A DNA stretch of 64,000 nt, taken from positions 27,646 through 91,645 of the forward strand of contig JAAMPI010000029.1 in NCBI GenBank assembly GCA_013054445.1. Reading direction: 5' to 3'. The notes under the pieces are model-generated. The model was not told where the DNA came from. It searched no databases and worked only from the letters and a program-made list of their open reading frames with translations. The translations under genes were made by a program, and so were the position numbers. The DNA is from Cudoniella acicularis. Lineage: Eukaryota; Ascomycota; Leotiomycetes; Helotiales; Helotiaceae. Position 1 is the stretch's first letter, and every line of letters starts with the position of its first letter. Of this stretch, positions 12,428 to 23,455 are shown in pieces.

Positions 12428-12611
12428 CTTCTTTTCTATGGGGGCAAGCCCCCAAACTCCCATGGCTTGCTACGCTCGAATTGCAGACACCTAAGTGTTT
12501 TTGGTATATATCAATAAGGTTCCTGACATCTTAATGACTTGATGCACTCATATTGCCTTCCTTGCGCAGCGAGCCCGGGGGTTTGGGGAACTGCCCCCAT
12601 AGAGAACGAAG
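12428..12611. repeat. MITE-like inverted repeat (about 44-nt arms)
   Basis: The left arm (12428-12471) and right arm (12567-12611) are imperfect inverted copies of each other. They share CTATGGGGGCA, a CCCCAAAC core and a GGCTTGCT / GGCTCGCT inner end. The space between is about 95 bases and has no reading frame. A short non-coding unit with long G/C-rich arms fits a miniature non-autonomous transposable element or a foldback sequence. I could not identify clear target-site duplications, so the outer borders are approximate. Confidence 0.55.
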
Positions 12612-13004
12612 ATACAAAAGCTTGACTTGAAACCAGGCCAACCTGTGGGAAAGTGTGCAGAAAAGCAAAACTTTAGGTGTATCTAGATTAGATTGTACGC
12701 ATAGTGCCAGCATACAACAAGGTTACTGCATTCCCCACTACTCGCAGTCGTATGATTTCTCGGCGGGCCTAACCGGCGAGCACGGCATTCGCAGCCTTGT
12801 TCTTTTCTGTGGTGCAAATCATCCATTGTCACATTATATAAAAAATCCATCAAAAATAATGTTCCAATTCTTGCATATCCAAATAATACTGTCTCATGGG
12901 AAGCAGCAATGAGAGCATTTGCAATGGCCGCGGCCCAGACACTGCACTGGGTGTGAAGAGCAGATTGTGTCCCGCGGATGCCGTCTCGGCGCGAGGCTGC
13001 CATG

Positions 13005-13018
13005 TCGGCCGTCCCCGA
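13005..13018. promoter_or_regulatory. UaY-type binding site TCGG-N6-CCGA
   Basis: A perfect TCGG-CCGTCC-CCGA palindrome lies about 394 bases upstream of the uricase start. In Aspergillus nidulans the purine-pathway activator UaY (a PPR1-type Zn2Cys6 factor) recognises TCGG-N6-CCGA ahead of purine-catabolism genes including uricase. The match is seen directly. That it works here is inferred from its position. Confidence 0.6.
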
Positions 13019-13214
13019 AGCAGCAGTTCGAGGGGTTCGCCTCTGCCACCTTGCCTGCCCAGCTGTTTCGTCGAATAATGGAGCTCGCGGAGGTCCAGAT
13101 CTTCGCTGCTGCTTCATGCTCAGTGGTCATTCGGCCGTCGATCTTGATTCACGATTCCTGAGGTGGGCGCTGGCGCCGGCTGCCGCCATGTGAACCAGTT
13201 GCAGTCTCCGTTCT

Positions 13215-13235
13215 GATAAGAGCTACATATATAAG
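13215..13235 (+). promoter_or_regulatory. GATA site and TATA box upstream of uricase
   Basis: TGATAAG (13214-13220) matches the HGATAR site of AreA/NIT2 nitrogen regulators. It is followed at once by TATATAAG (13228-13235), a good TATA box about 180 bases before the uricase ATG. The arrangement fits nitrogen-metabolite control of a purine-catabolic gene. It is a motif match only. Confidence 0.5.
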
Positions 13236-13411
13236 AATCCAAGCTCCCCCAGAGCACTGTTCGTACTCTAGCAACTTCAATTGCCATCATCCATTGACTC
13301 ATTGTCACCGAGACCACTGCTCACAGTACAATCAATCCTAGGACAAGCTTCAGCTTCCCAGACATCTCCCTCATCCTATATTTCCCCAGTAGCTTCTCCT
13401 CACAAACAGCA

Positions 13412-14424
13412 ATGGCCTCAGTAGCTTCAGCTCGCTATGGCAAGGACAATGTCCGGGTCTACAAGGTCGAGCGAAACGCGGAGACGGGTGTGCAGACTGT
13501 CACTGAGATGACTGTGTGCGTACTCTTGGAGGGTGCTATCGACACATCGTATGATTTCCTACCCCTCAATCTAAGAACCCCGCCTAATATTGCCTAGGTA
13601 TACGAAAGCCGATAACAGTGTAGTCGTGGCCACCGATTCCATGAAGAACACCGTCTATATCAAGGCCAAAGAGCACCCTGTGACCCCTCCAGAGCTCTTC
13701 GCCAGTATTCTCGGCACTCACTTCATCGAAACCTATCCTCATATCACTGCTGCGAATATCAAGGTCGTAACTCACCGATGGACTCGAATGACAATCGATG
13801 GAAAACCACACCCACACTCCTTCTACCGCGATGGTGCCGAGACACGCGATGTCGAAGCTGTGATCCGAAAGGGCAAAGGCATTGACATTCGCAGTGGCAT
13901 TGTGGGCCTGCTAGTGCTGAAAAGCACAGGATCACAATTCCACGGTTTCGTACGAGATGAATACACAACATTGCCTGAGGTCTGGGACCGTATCTTGAGC
14001 ACGGATGTGGACTGCGGCTGGTCGTGGAAGACCTTTTCTGGCTTAGACGCCGTGAAGGAGAGTATTCCTAAATTTGACAAGGCATGGGAGGGCGCGAGAG
14101 CCATCACCATGAAGACCTTTGCGGAGGAGGATAGCCCATCGGTGCAGAACACAATGTACAAGATGTGCGGATCAATCCTCGAGGCCGTTCCCGAGGTCGA
14201 GACTGTTAATTATTCGCTGCCAAACAAGCACTATTTCGAGATTGGTAAGCTGAAATACCTTAAATTTACACAATTGGGTACTGATGTTTTTTTATTTAGA
14301 CTTGAGCTGGCACAAAGGCACGAAGAACACCGGTAAAGATGCAGAAGTCTACGCCCCGCAATCTGGTCCGAACGGACTTATTCAGGTTACCGTTGCACGC
14401 TCTCAAGCTGCCCCAAAGCTGTAG
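13412..14424 (+). CDS. Uricase (urate oxidase)
   Basis: This cofactor-free enzyme oxidises urate to 5-hydroxyisourate with O2, yielding H2O2, in peroxisomal purine catabolism. Exons are 13412-13548, 13598-14244 and 14300-14424, giving 302 residues, the normal family length. Seen in the sequence: the N-terminal YGKDNVRVYK with the catalytic Lys, VVATDSMKNTVY with the catalytic Thr-Asp pair, FIETYPHITAANIKV, the HGFVRDEYTTLPEVWDR segment and the late SLPNKHYFEIDLSWHKG signature made across the second intron. The C-terminus is PKL rather than the usual SKL/AKL peroxisomal signal. The upstream DNA has UaY-like and GATA sites. No frame defect. Confidence 0.95.
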
Positions 14425-15158
14425 AGCAGGCGCTTTTTGTACAAACATATACGGCTCTTTAACGACTCTACGTGGATTCTAGGCGTTTCCTGACTTAACC
14501 GTGGTTGATAGGCGCTGCATTGTAGATAGGAGTTTGCAGATACCAAGAATGCAAGAATTTACGCTATATAATTTTCAAATGTGCCGGATCTGTCCGTGAA
14601 AGTAGAAGTGATAAATACCATAAGATTTTCTTGTGTCAGTATTATAATGATGATATTTTCAATGTTCTGTTATTTTTTTAATATATTTTATATTTATTAT
14701 TTGAAATCAAAGACAACGAGGAGTACGTCACGTGAAAACAGCTACTACTAGCAGCACCGTTATTACTACAAATACAATTCACAAATCATTAACAAGGATA
14801 CTTATAGTCCATATTCAATTTATATTCTGGAAACTAAATCAGTGGTGAGTGTATATTGCCAATTTAACAGCCACAAGGAGTTACTATCAAATGTTGTGGG
14901 TATTTACCAAGCTCCCTCGGAAATGCTGGAATGATTTTCTACGTGCTAATGAGATGCCACCTTAGTAGTGGGATGCAAATGGCAGGCACAGCATTGACAC
15001 TTCAGAATCTCAGGGAAGACACCGGCATGGGTATACTATACACACAAATTTAATTATCATCTCATTCTCTACTCACAAACAAAGCTTTTCGTAAGCTCTA
15101 TGAACGCCTGAGAAGCAAACGCAGCCCTGATACCATCCCAATGCAATAACATCATGAT
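14425..15158. other. Convergent intergenic region, AT-rich
   Basis: This region lies between the 3' ends of uricase (plus) and NIP1 (minus). It is AT-rich (notably 14640-14720) and holds the 3' UTRs of both. No gene or repeat is supported. Confidence 0.5.
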
Positions 15159-17850
15159 CTAAGCCCTGACCGCAGCGCCCAATGCACCACCAGTAAATTG
15201 GGTACCGCCGGCTTGCCTTGGTGCTCCAGATCCACCTCCCCTACCACCACCTCGACCACCACGTTGGCCTCCCCTATTTCCGCCTCGTCCACCGCGACCA
15301 CCTTGTCGCTCGAAAGCATTTGCCATGCCCTGCGTTCTGGTCTCTAGAGTCCGTTCATTGCTTTCAATTAAACCACTTGCCTTGTCACTCAATGTCAGTG
15401 CCAGGCTCTGCAGTCTGCTCAGCTCGACTCCCTTTCTGAATATGATGGATGAGTTGACTTGATCAAGAGCAGCAGCAAGCTCTTCGTGGCTGATCATTTT
15501 GCTGACAATTGCGGCGACTTTACGGTCTGATAGTTCGAACATTGAGGAAAGAGTTGCAACAGATAGAGTATCGTAGTAGGGGGCGTATGTGAAGAGATAT
15601 GTTCGTAGACCTTCCTCTTGGATCTGTTCGGAAAGCATGGTCTTGATGGAGTCAGGTTTAGTCATGAGCTCCCAGATCTTAATGGAATGAATGAACTCTG
15701 TTGCCTTTTCCCACTCACCCGCAGCCAAGGCTTTGGACGCTTGCATGACGTGATCTCTGGTATTTTCAGGTGGGCCGGTGAAGATCTGGCGTTCGTGGTA
15801 CTCGAGCATGCGTCTATAGGTTTTGCTGATGACTCGCTTCTTGATATCTGGTGATGAGCCTGTCTGTGCAAGAAGGGGGATTTCGAGTAACATGCTGCAG
15901 GTGAGGTACACACATTCTAGGAGCTCTAGATTGATGTGCATGTGGAAGGGGAGTTGTCGTTGTCGCTCAAGCCGTTCTTGCTCAGGAGAAACCTGGTTGT
16001 ACCGTTGAATCATGACACCCTGAGCAAGCAATTCCTTTTGACGTCCACTTCCGCAGATTTCTTGCAGAGTAGTTTGAGCTTCGTAAACAAGGCCAGCTCG
16101 GAAAGCGCAGAGACCAACTTGAACGAGAGTACGATTAAACAGGATCTGGCTATGCACATCGAACGCATTGATGGTTTCTTGTAAATGAGACATCAACATC
16201 ATGTCACGAGCCTTGTAGTAATCATCGTGCAAGGCGAGGAAATATATCTGGCAAAGCATGGCTCGAGCACGGATGATGCCCTCGCTGTTAACAAAGAGAT
16301 AATTGCAGAGGACATGTACGAGGGCAGTGGCATCGGACACTTGGCTGCGGGGTGTAATGGCAGATTCTAGTGCCTCCGGGATTGACTTCCAACAGTTCTC
16401 TTCGAGGATTTTCACCACGGCAGATGGCTGAAGAGGGGAGTTAGCAAGAGCGAATTCACAGGCACATTTTGAACGAACCTTAAAGTATACGTGCTCCAAC
16501 CGTCTCATGACAATGCGGTTAAGACTGTCTTGCGGAACCTGCAAGCTCTCATCCTTGCGGAGGCTCTCTGTGTAGAGAAGGGTGCGGACAATATTGTTGT
16601 ATAAGGCTCCCTCGTCAGAGAGTCTGTCAATGTACTCGGCAGTGTGGGGGTCAATGTGTTGAAGTGAGCGAGTGAGCTCATCGTCGAGTCTCTCAACGTA
16701 AGAAACGACACTGCCTGGAATCTTAAGCTTTTCGCCTTCTACTATAGTAGGGGGTTTTTCGTCATCCTCCCACTCCTCGGCATTCTCAATAACGACCAGC
16801 TCACGGTTGGATTCAAGGACCTTCAGAAGATTACCGAATTCTTGTTCAGCAGCCTTCCATTGTTCCTGAGACATGAATGTTTGCGCTCCTGTGCTGAGAT
16901 CAAATCGGGTGGAAATAAGGGTCAAGAGAACCCGGACTCTTTGGTAAGGTGTTGTGGCAACCTCGTAGAGTTTCTCCATTATCCGGATCTGCTCTGTCCT
17001 ATCGGTATTCTTCTTTCCTCGGGACTCCATAATGGTCCTAAGGTGTTTGAGGATACTTTCGGGCGTAAACTGCAGTGTTCGTCCACCTTTGCCAACGGTC
17101 GAGAAGCCCTCATCATCGCCAATATCAATAGGCCCCGAAACGACCTTCGTCTTTTTGGGAACAACAATCTCTTCTTCGTCATCAGATTCCATGAATGCAT
17201 CCTTATCTGTCTTGTACGCATCGATGTCCTTTTGGTAGTCCTTGTTGTTCTTCTTGATGCGTTGCTTCACAGCATTCAAGCCTCTGGCATTGGTAGCATT
17301 CATCTTCTTCGCGGAGACCTTCTGCTTTGCGATTGCCTCGTTCATAAAATCCTCCAACTCGGAAATAGCCTTAATATACACCTTCGGTGTGTTGCCTGCC
17401 TGGACGAGCTTTACCACTTGTCGATTGAGCTTGTCGAATTCTATTCACGGTGCGTCAGCTTTTGTCAGAGGTAACTTTAGGAGCTTCTTGATGCATACCT
17501 GATGAGATAGAGCCCCAATCATTGATCTTCTGTCCATTTTCAATAGCTTTCACGGTGCCCTCCAACTCCTCCAGCCGCTTGTCTTTCGCGCTCTTTACGA
17601 TCTTCGCACGATCCTCGTCGCTGCTCTCCTCGCTTTCAGAATCTGCATCGCGCATGAACCTGTTTGCACCACTCTTCTTCTGGCCATCTCCATCTTCGCT
17701 AGAGGACTCGTCTTCGTCATCCTCCGCATCTTCTTCGTCTTCGTCGGAGGAGGCGGCCTTCACCTCTTCCTCTTCCTCTTCGGAGTAGAGCTCTTCCTCG
17801 TCCGAGGAGCTGCTCTCGCTGGAGCTATCGCCGTGGAAGAAGCGAGACAT
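15159..17850 (-). CDS. NIP1: eIF3 subunit C (NIP1)
   Basis: eIF3c is a core subunit of the cytoplasmic translation initiation factor eIF3; it contacts eIF1 and eIF5 and helps recruit the 43S complex. Two exons, 17850-17499 and 17440-15159, give 877 residues. The start [10 protein letters not shown] is the conserved family N-terminus and was chosen over an upstream in-frame ATG at 18051. Residues about 10-80 are Ser/Glu/Asp-rich. The intron interrupts the conserved [20 protein letters not shown] segment. The central region (about 120-600) is helical eIF3c sequence. A PCI domain lies near the C-terminus ([16 protein letters not shown]), followed by an Arg/Gly-rich RGG tail (about 820-865). Uricase and NIP1 converge. 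Confidence 0.96.
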
Positions 17851-18709
17851 GACGATCGTTCGGGGCACTTTTCTTCGCAAGTTTACCGCGCCTGGTGAAG
17901 TTGGTCGAACGATGGGCGTGGTTTCAAAAATATTGTCCCGCGATTTCGAAGATTTGGAGGCGGCAACAAAGAGAGGGGCTAAGCGAGAAGTTAGGGTTTT
18001 GCAGGTGGCAACGTCAATGCTGATCAATGATACAGGAACAACAGCACACAACCGGCATGCGCAGGTTTTTCAACTCACACACGCCACTCCCCAACCCGCT
18101 GCGCTGTGTGGGATAGTGAATGAGTCATGCGATTTGGATTGAGACGTTCGAGTCACTTTTTCCCTGTACGCACCTGCACGTGTTCTAGCGAGGGCCCTGG
18201 CAGCTCACTTCATTAAATGGGTGGAATTTCTCAACACGAATTTCTAAATACTGAATACTGAGTACTGAGTACTGAATATATAGTGGGATGGTAGTATCTG
18301 AGTGTAATTTGCTTCACCCTGTCAGCATTTTATACTCTTTTATTGCTATCCGGTTTGCGGTCATTTACCGGCTCAATAGCTCTACCCACTCACTAATCTA
18401 TCTACTCCGTACTTCCAACTGTAACCGTGAGTGAGCCTTTTATCTTATGTCGGGGGGTTTGGAAACCACTCGTATAAGGTCGGAATTAGTAATACGAGAG
18501 CAAACACCTTATACTGTAATTCCAGCCAGGCCTGGAATTTCACAAGAACGACAAGGATTACTCTCTGGCTTCTCGAATCCCCGTGCAAATATGCAGATGT
18601 GTAGGCCAGATTCAAGGCTGGTGACCCAGGCATAACGTAATGTCGCATTCATAAATTGCATATTCTCTGTGCAAGACCTCTTCTCTCAAGTAAATCGCTT
18701 CTCGGCTCT
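17851..18709. other. Intergenic region with short TACTGA-type repeat
   Basis: This lies upstream of NIP1 and downstream of the small gene at 18710. At 18247-18278 there is a short imperfect tandem run of ATACTGA/GTACTGA units. The rest shows no gene. The NIP1 promoter should lie in the first few hundred bases. Confidence 0.45.
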
Positions 18710-19414
18710 TTATGTGTCTCTAGTCAGCCACTGTAATACCCCGGAGTCAGTATATCTCTTTCAGTCTGTCTAAGGAGTAAATGGAAGGGGAAGGATTGCT
18801 TTGGGGGGGGGGGGGGGGGGGGTTATGCTCGTGCTGGGACATGTCTTTCGAGTGAAATGACAAAGGATTGAAGAACTAAAGAGCTCAATTATTCTTACAT
18901 CGGGATATTCCGTAGCCCTCCAGGGTTTTATATCATTTGGGTTCTCAGCCCGACTTTTCTTGGCTTGCTCCAACACCCTTCTCGTCTCTTCCTCGCCCAT
19001 TAACTTTCGGAATTGAAGCACTTCCTGGCTCGCCGTACTGGTGGACTCGGAGAATTTGCGGAACAAAGATTCTGCTATACAAAAAAGTGTCAAATAGACT
19101 CGATGCAAAAATCGGAGGAAATTGGGGCGTACGCGAGGGCTGTTTGGCGGTCAAAGGAGCAAGTAATCTTGGGACAGTGGTCCGTAAATTGCGAAGCTGG
19201 GTATATCGTAGTTAGTGATATGACACAGACAACTGGATACCTAGAAGGGACCAACCTGGATGTGCATTTCTTTCAGTCGATTCATTCCTTGCTCTAGTCG
19301 CTCCTCATCCCACACATCTGAGGCTGCGGAGTCAGCCTGTGTTTTACTGTCGGCGTTACCAGGAGCCGCATTCCCATCTGTGGGCTTTTGATCGCCTGGC
19401 TGTACCATAGCCAT
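18710..19414 (-). CDS. Conserved fungal protein of unknown function, 139 aa
   Basis: Four exons close in phase: 19414-19256, 19196-19133, 19074-18899 and 18730-18710. The product is a small, acidic, mostly helical protein. A disordered N-terminus (MAMVQPGDQKPTD) leads into DVWDEERLEQGMNRLKEMHI, then LRNLRTTVPRLLAPLTAKQP, then a charged helix (QFRKLMGEEETRRVLEQAKK). It ends IKPWRATEYPDWLTRDT. The last exon encodes only WLTRDT and is reached by a 168-nt intron that contains a 20-base homopolymer. The evidence is consistent splice borders plus protein-like composition. I do not recognise the family or assign a role. It is transcribed divergently from AAR2. Confidence 0.65.
18803..18822. repeat. 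Poly(G)20 homopolymer tract
   Basis: Twenty consecutive G on the plus strand, which is C20 on the coding strand of the flanking gene. It lies inside the proposed last intron (18731-18898), well upstream of the acceptor. Such tracts are prone to slippage and miscalled length. Confidence 0.9.
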
Positions 19415-20019
19415 CTATCGCCAACATCAATTCTAGTGTTAAGGAGGAAGTAGTCTTCAATGTGTGTACCTAGGTAACACCTAGAATGAGGCACATAAGA
19501 GAAGAACGTCTCAAATCAAAAGACGACCAGGGGTGTCAGCCACAAAATGTGGGGTAGAAATTGCCAGGACATGATCCGCTAAGCCCTTTCAGGAACCTGG
19601 CATGGTTAGCCTGATATAATTTAAAAGGCGCTTCTTTAGGGTTGGACCAAAAAATAAATAACTTTATCCACTCATCTTGTGGAGACTTTCCAGAAAGTAA
19701 AATATAGATGCACCAGCACTTGTGTCTAATGGTTATATACTTCTCCAAGGAAGCAGAGAGACTGTCCCTTACCTAGGAAGGTACTTAGGCTAAGCAGTCT
19801 AGCACATTTCATGCCTTGAGTCTCTTTGTAGGTAGGTCGTAGCGAAAGGCAGCAATTGGAGCTCGGTTATCGGGGTCCGCTCCTACCGACCCTATCTGTG
19901 GCGGGGTCATTTTCGTTCTCAAATATTTTTGTATTCTATCCTCTCGGGATTAAGGAGAACAAGCTTTGCCAGCGACAACGACAAAAGACAACCCCCAACG
20001 CGACCAGCAATTGCCCGTC
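19415..20019. promoter_or_regulatory. Divergent region between the small conserved gene and AAR2
   Basis: About 600 bases hold the two divergent promoters and leaders. No gene is supported. The AAR2 leader just before its ATG is A/C-rich, as is usual for fungal leaders. Confidence 0.4.
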
Positions 20020-21813
20020 ATGGCACAGCCTGGAGACGCCTGCTCTGCAGACTCCTTGCGCCCACACAGCCCCCCCCTATTCCAAATGGATTCGGACGAG
20101 TCCTTCCAAGCTACACCCTTCACTACACAAGACGCAACAGCCGACGGCAGTGTCAACAGCGTCAACAGCGACCCGACCTTCATGCAAAACCAGATTGCGA
20201 TTCAGCGAAGCCCGTCAACTACGAAGGGACAAGCATCTGCTCTCACTAGACAGCTCTCCATCAAATCCAATGATAGTCGCGATGTTGGCGCTTTCCCGCA
20301 TGGAATTGCAGATGTTCTTTCCGACAGTCAAAAGGACGAAGATGAGTTAAGAAGAGGCCGATCCGATTCCGATTCCAGTATTTTTCAGGCTACCAATAAC
20401 TGCTCTCTATCCAAATCATCTTCCGAGCGTTCAACAAAATCTGTCCGGAGTGTTCATGCGGTTGGCAGCTACCCTTTGGGAAGCCTGCGCGTCCATTCCC
20501 CTTCTCCAATGCCCTCTGCACGTCCAACAAACAACGCAGTGCAGCATGAATGTCTAGCCTCAGGTGATGTGTTCATCGTGAGAGACGTCCCAAGCGCCGC
20601 CCTTATTGGCTACGATACTACTGCCTTCACAGTTAAACCAAATGATCATTTTGATGGCATAAAGGATATTCCTGCCGGTGTTCATTTCATCTGGGGGGGA
20701 TCAAATTCGACGTCTCTTCGCAATGGCTTCTGGATTGTCTCTTCTCAACGCGCTTCAGATGAACTCGGTGCTATACATGTAAGAAGATGGGACAAAGAAA
20801 ACGAGACTATTGAGGAGGAAGTAAGCAATGCTGAGATTAGGATTCAAAGAGAGGGTCTCCCAGAAATATTCGACAAACTTCAGCCTTATCTGACTCCTAC
20901 TATTGGCTCAAGCGCAGTTGCAACCACCCCACAGGGAACTCAATCTTCAACGCAACCTCTGTCCTCAAATATCTGGTCTCGGTTGACGTCTTCAATTACT
21001 GGAGCTATGCTCAGCAGAATCACTGGTGGCAGGGAATGGAACCATTGGCAAGTTAGCTCAACCGACGATTATGAACATCAAAATACGTTGAGCAAGGATC
21101 AAAACATGGTTACGGATCACTACAAGGATCAGATTCTAACTTTTATATTTCCGCGCCATCAAAGAACTTTCTCGGAGGAGTCTTTAGGAAATCTTCGAAC
21201 GGAGCAAGCCATGGATTCTACGGCTCACATCATGGCAGTCATCAGCGCTAGCTGTACCCACGAAGATTCCGATGAAATCATTGGGGAGATCCAATTCTGC
21301 TTCCTCACTGGAATGTTGCTAGGGAATATCGCTTGCATGGAGCAATGGGCCCACGTGTTAAAGACAGTGTTCCGCGCTTTCAGACTTGTTTTACAACAAC
21401 CAGTATTCTTTCGCAAATTCATCGAGGCGGTTCATGCTCAATTCATTTACGATGATGAGGGTCTGGAGGGTAGCATTCTTGATCACGATCCAAATCTAGG
21501 TGATGACTTGAAGATTATCCTCACGACTTTCAAATCACGACTCAATGAGATGTTGCTCGCCAGGGGTGCAAATATCAACAACGACCAAACGGCGGTGGGA
21601 AAAGCATTCGAAGAATTTGAGTCATGGCTCTGGAAATGGGACTGGGACCTTAGAGGGAATTACCTTCGTTCCGGTAGATATCAACTTGAAGATGGCACGT
21701 GGGTGGATGCTGAGTTGAAAGAGTTCCAGGCTGAAGATGAGAGAGGTGAGTTTGCGCCGGTGATAGTAGAATTGGACGACGATGGGCGCGAAAAGGGTCT
21801 CATTTGTTTCTGA
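20020..21813 (+). CDS. AAR2: AAR2 (U5 snRNP assembly / A1 cistron-splicing factor)
   Basis: Aar2 is a cytoplasmic-nuclear assembly factor that binds Prp8 RNase H and Jab1 domains in the U5 snRNP precursor and is later exchanged for Brr2. A single exon of 597 residues starts at MAQPGDACSA. Residues 1 to about 175 are Ser/Asp-rich and probably disordered, an extended N-terminus compared with yeast Aar2. The AAR2 domain begins near residue 180 with ASGDVFIVRDVPSAALIGYD, followed by FDGIKDIPAGVHFIWGG. The helical C-terminal half contains GEIQFCFLTGMLLGNIACME. The frame is open a few codons upstream, but 20020 is the first ATG in it. Confidence 0.88.
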   Translation: MAQPGDACSADSLRPHSPPLFQMDSDESFQATPFTTQDATADGSVNSVNSDPTFMQNQIAIQRSPSTTKGQASALTRQLSIKSNDSRDVGAFPHGIADVLSDSQKDEDELRRGRSDSDSSIFQATNNCSLSKSSSERSTKSVRSVHAVGSYPLGSLRVHSPSPMPSARPTNNAVQHECLASGDVFIVRDVPSAALIGYDTTAFTVKPNDHFDGIKDIPAGVHFIWGGSNSTSLRNGFWIVSSQRASDELGAIHVRRWDKENETIEEEVSNAEIRIQREGLPEIFDKLQPYLTPTIGSSAVATTPQGTQSSTQPLSSNIWSRLTSSITGAMLSRITGGREWNHWQVSSTDDYEHQNTLSKDQNMVTDHYKDQILTFIFPRHQRTFSEESLGNLRTEQAMDSTAHIMAVISASCTHEDSDEIIGEIQFCFLTGMLLGNIACMEQWAHVLKTVFRAFRLVLQQPVFFRKFIEAVHAQFIYDDEGLEGSILDHDPNLGDDLKIILTTFKSRLNEMLLARGANINNDQTAVGKAFEEFESWLWKWDWDLRGNYLRSGRYQLEDGTWVDAELKEFQAEDERGEFAPVIVELDDDGREKGLICF

Positions 21814-22405
21814 TTTCGTAGTCTAATCTGCGGGGTTTCTCTTAGGTCAGAAGAAGGACAAGAGACGTTCTCGAAATCTTTCTCGAACGTCGTCGGTACG
21901 ATGGAGGATCTAGTTTGATCTTCCTTCAAGTTAGCCGGCTTCAGTCCTCGCAAGTGCTGCATTCAATCATTCGACTCTATTTCGGCTCAAGTTCATCTCA
22001 CTGGTTTGATACGTACAATATGACAAGGCAGGATACGATGAAAGAAGGTTGGGGGGTGGGTGGTAAAATACTCTATTGGACGGTATTCCCAGTGAAAGAA
22101 CAATGGCATATTGCTTGGCGTTGGGAATGGGCTATACCCCGGTGTGACTTTATAAGTCGAGCCTTCTGGCGGCCACGGAGTGATTGGGGGTAGCGGGTAC
22201 GTTTTGTAATTGTATTTGAGAAGGTTCTCTAGGTACTCTCGGCAATGAAAACAAATATGTGGTTGTCAGATTTTGATTGTCTACTGCTGCACTAAAGAGC
22301 TATCATAATGTTGGAGACCAGGCGATTGATGCCGTCCTCCGCGTCGTATCTGTTCCCACAATAAAAACCAAGCGCCAGGCCATGCCAACTTCCCCAGTAG
22401 AAAAT
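21814..22405. other. Convergent intergenic region (AAR2 / RPS14)
   Basis: This 592-base stretch lies between two convergent genes. It holds their 3' UTRs; I see no gene, repeat or strong structure. Confidence 0.45.
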
Positions 22406-23076
<671 letters not shown>

Positions 23077-23331
23077 GGTGATGGTGGTTGATTTGGTGTT
23101 GGTTCTTTGGGATGATCGCAACCTTGAAAGTTCGATGTCTGACTTTTGAATATTATCGACGAAAATTCGTGTGTGCGCACTAGGCTTTTTAGGCTACGCG
23201 CAGCCCGCTATTTTCGCTTAAAGCTAGCGGCTTGGCATCTAGTGAACTTCCTATCATTCGCTTGAAACTTTTTCCAAGCTCTATCTTTCAACTTTCTTCT
23301 TTTCCAGCGTGAGAAACTTGGCCAACGCATC

Positions 23332-23346
23332 GAGTCACACTGACTC
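23332..23346. promoter_or_regulatory. Two CPC1/Gcn4-like motifs upstream of TYR1
   Basis: GAGTCA (23332-23337) and TGACTC (23341-23346) are adjacent and opposed, about 110-125 bases upstream of the TYR1 ATG. Each matches six of seven bases of the Gcn4/CPC1 consensus TGA(C/G)TCA. In fungi CPC1/Gcn4 activates amino-acid biosynthetic genes on starvation, which suits a tyrosine-pathway gene. It is a motif match only. Confidence 0.45.
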
Positions 23347-23455
23347 TCGATCAGGAGTGTTTCTTTTGCGATGAAGGACCTGCGACAGCTTGTTTAGTAG
23401 CTGCTCGCACTCCCCTCTCTATCTTCATCAATCAACCCGACGCACCGAAGCAGAC

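Larger units (their letters stand above)
11607..13411. other. Intergenic region upstream of AVO3 and uricase
   Basis: This 1.8-kb divergent intergenic region lies between AVO3 (minus) and uricase (plus). Proline-rich reading frames at 11700-12180 look like leader sequence and have no family resemblance. It contains a miniature inverted-repeat element (12428-12611) and, nearer uricase, the TCGG-N6-CCGA, GATA and TATA motifs listed separately. No gene is supported. Confidence 0.5.

Noticed and set aside
16842..17474. Long plus-strand frame (210 codons) inside NIP1
   Set aside because: It is antisense to well-conserved eIF3c sequence; a shadow frame.
17850..18051. Upstream ATG at 18051 as NIP1 start
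   Set aside because: The added 67 residues lack family similarity, while [10 protein letters not shown] at 17850 is the conserved eIF3c N-terminus.
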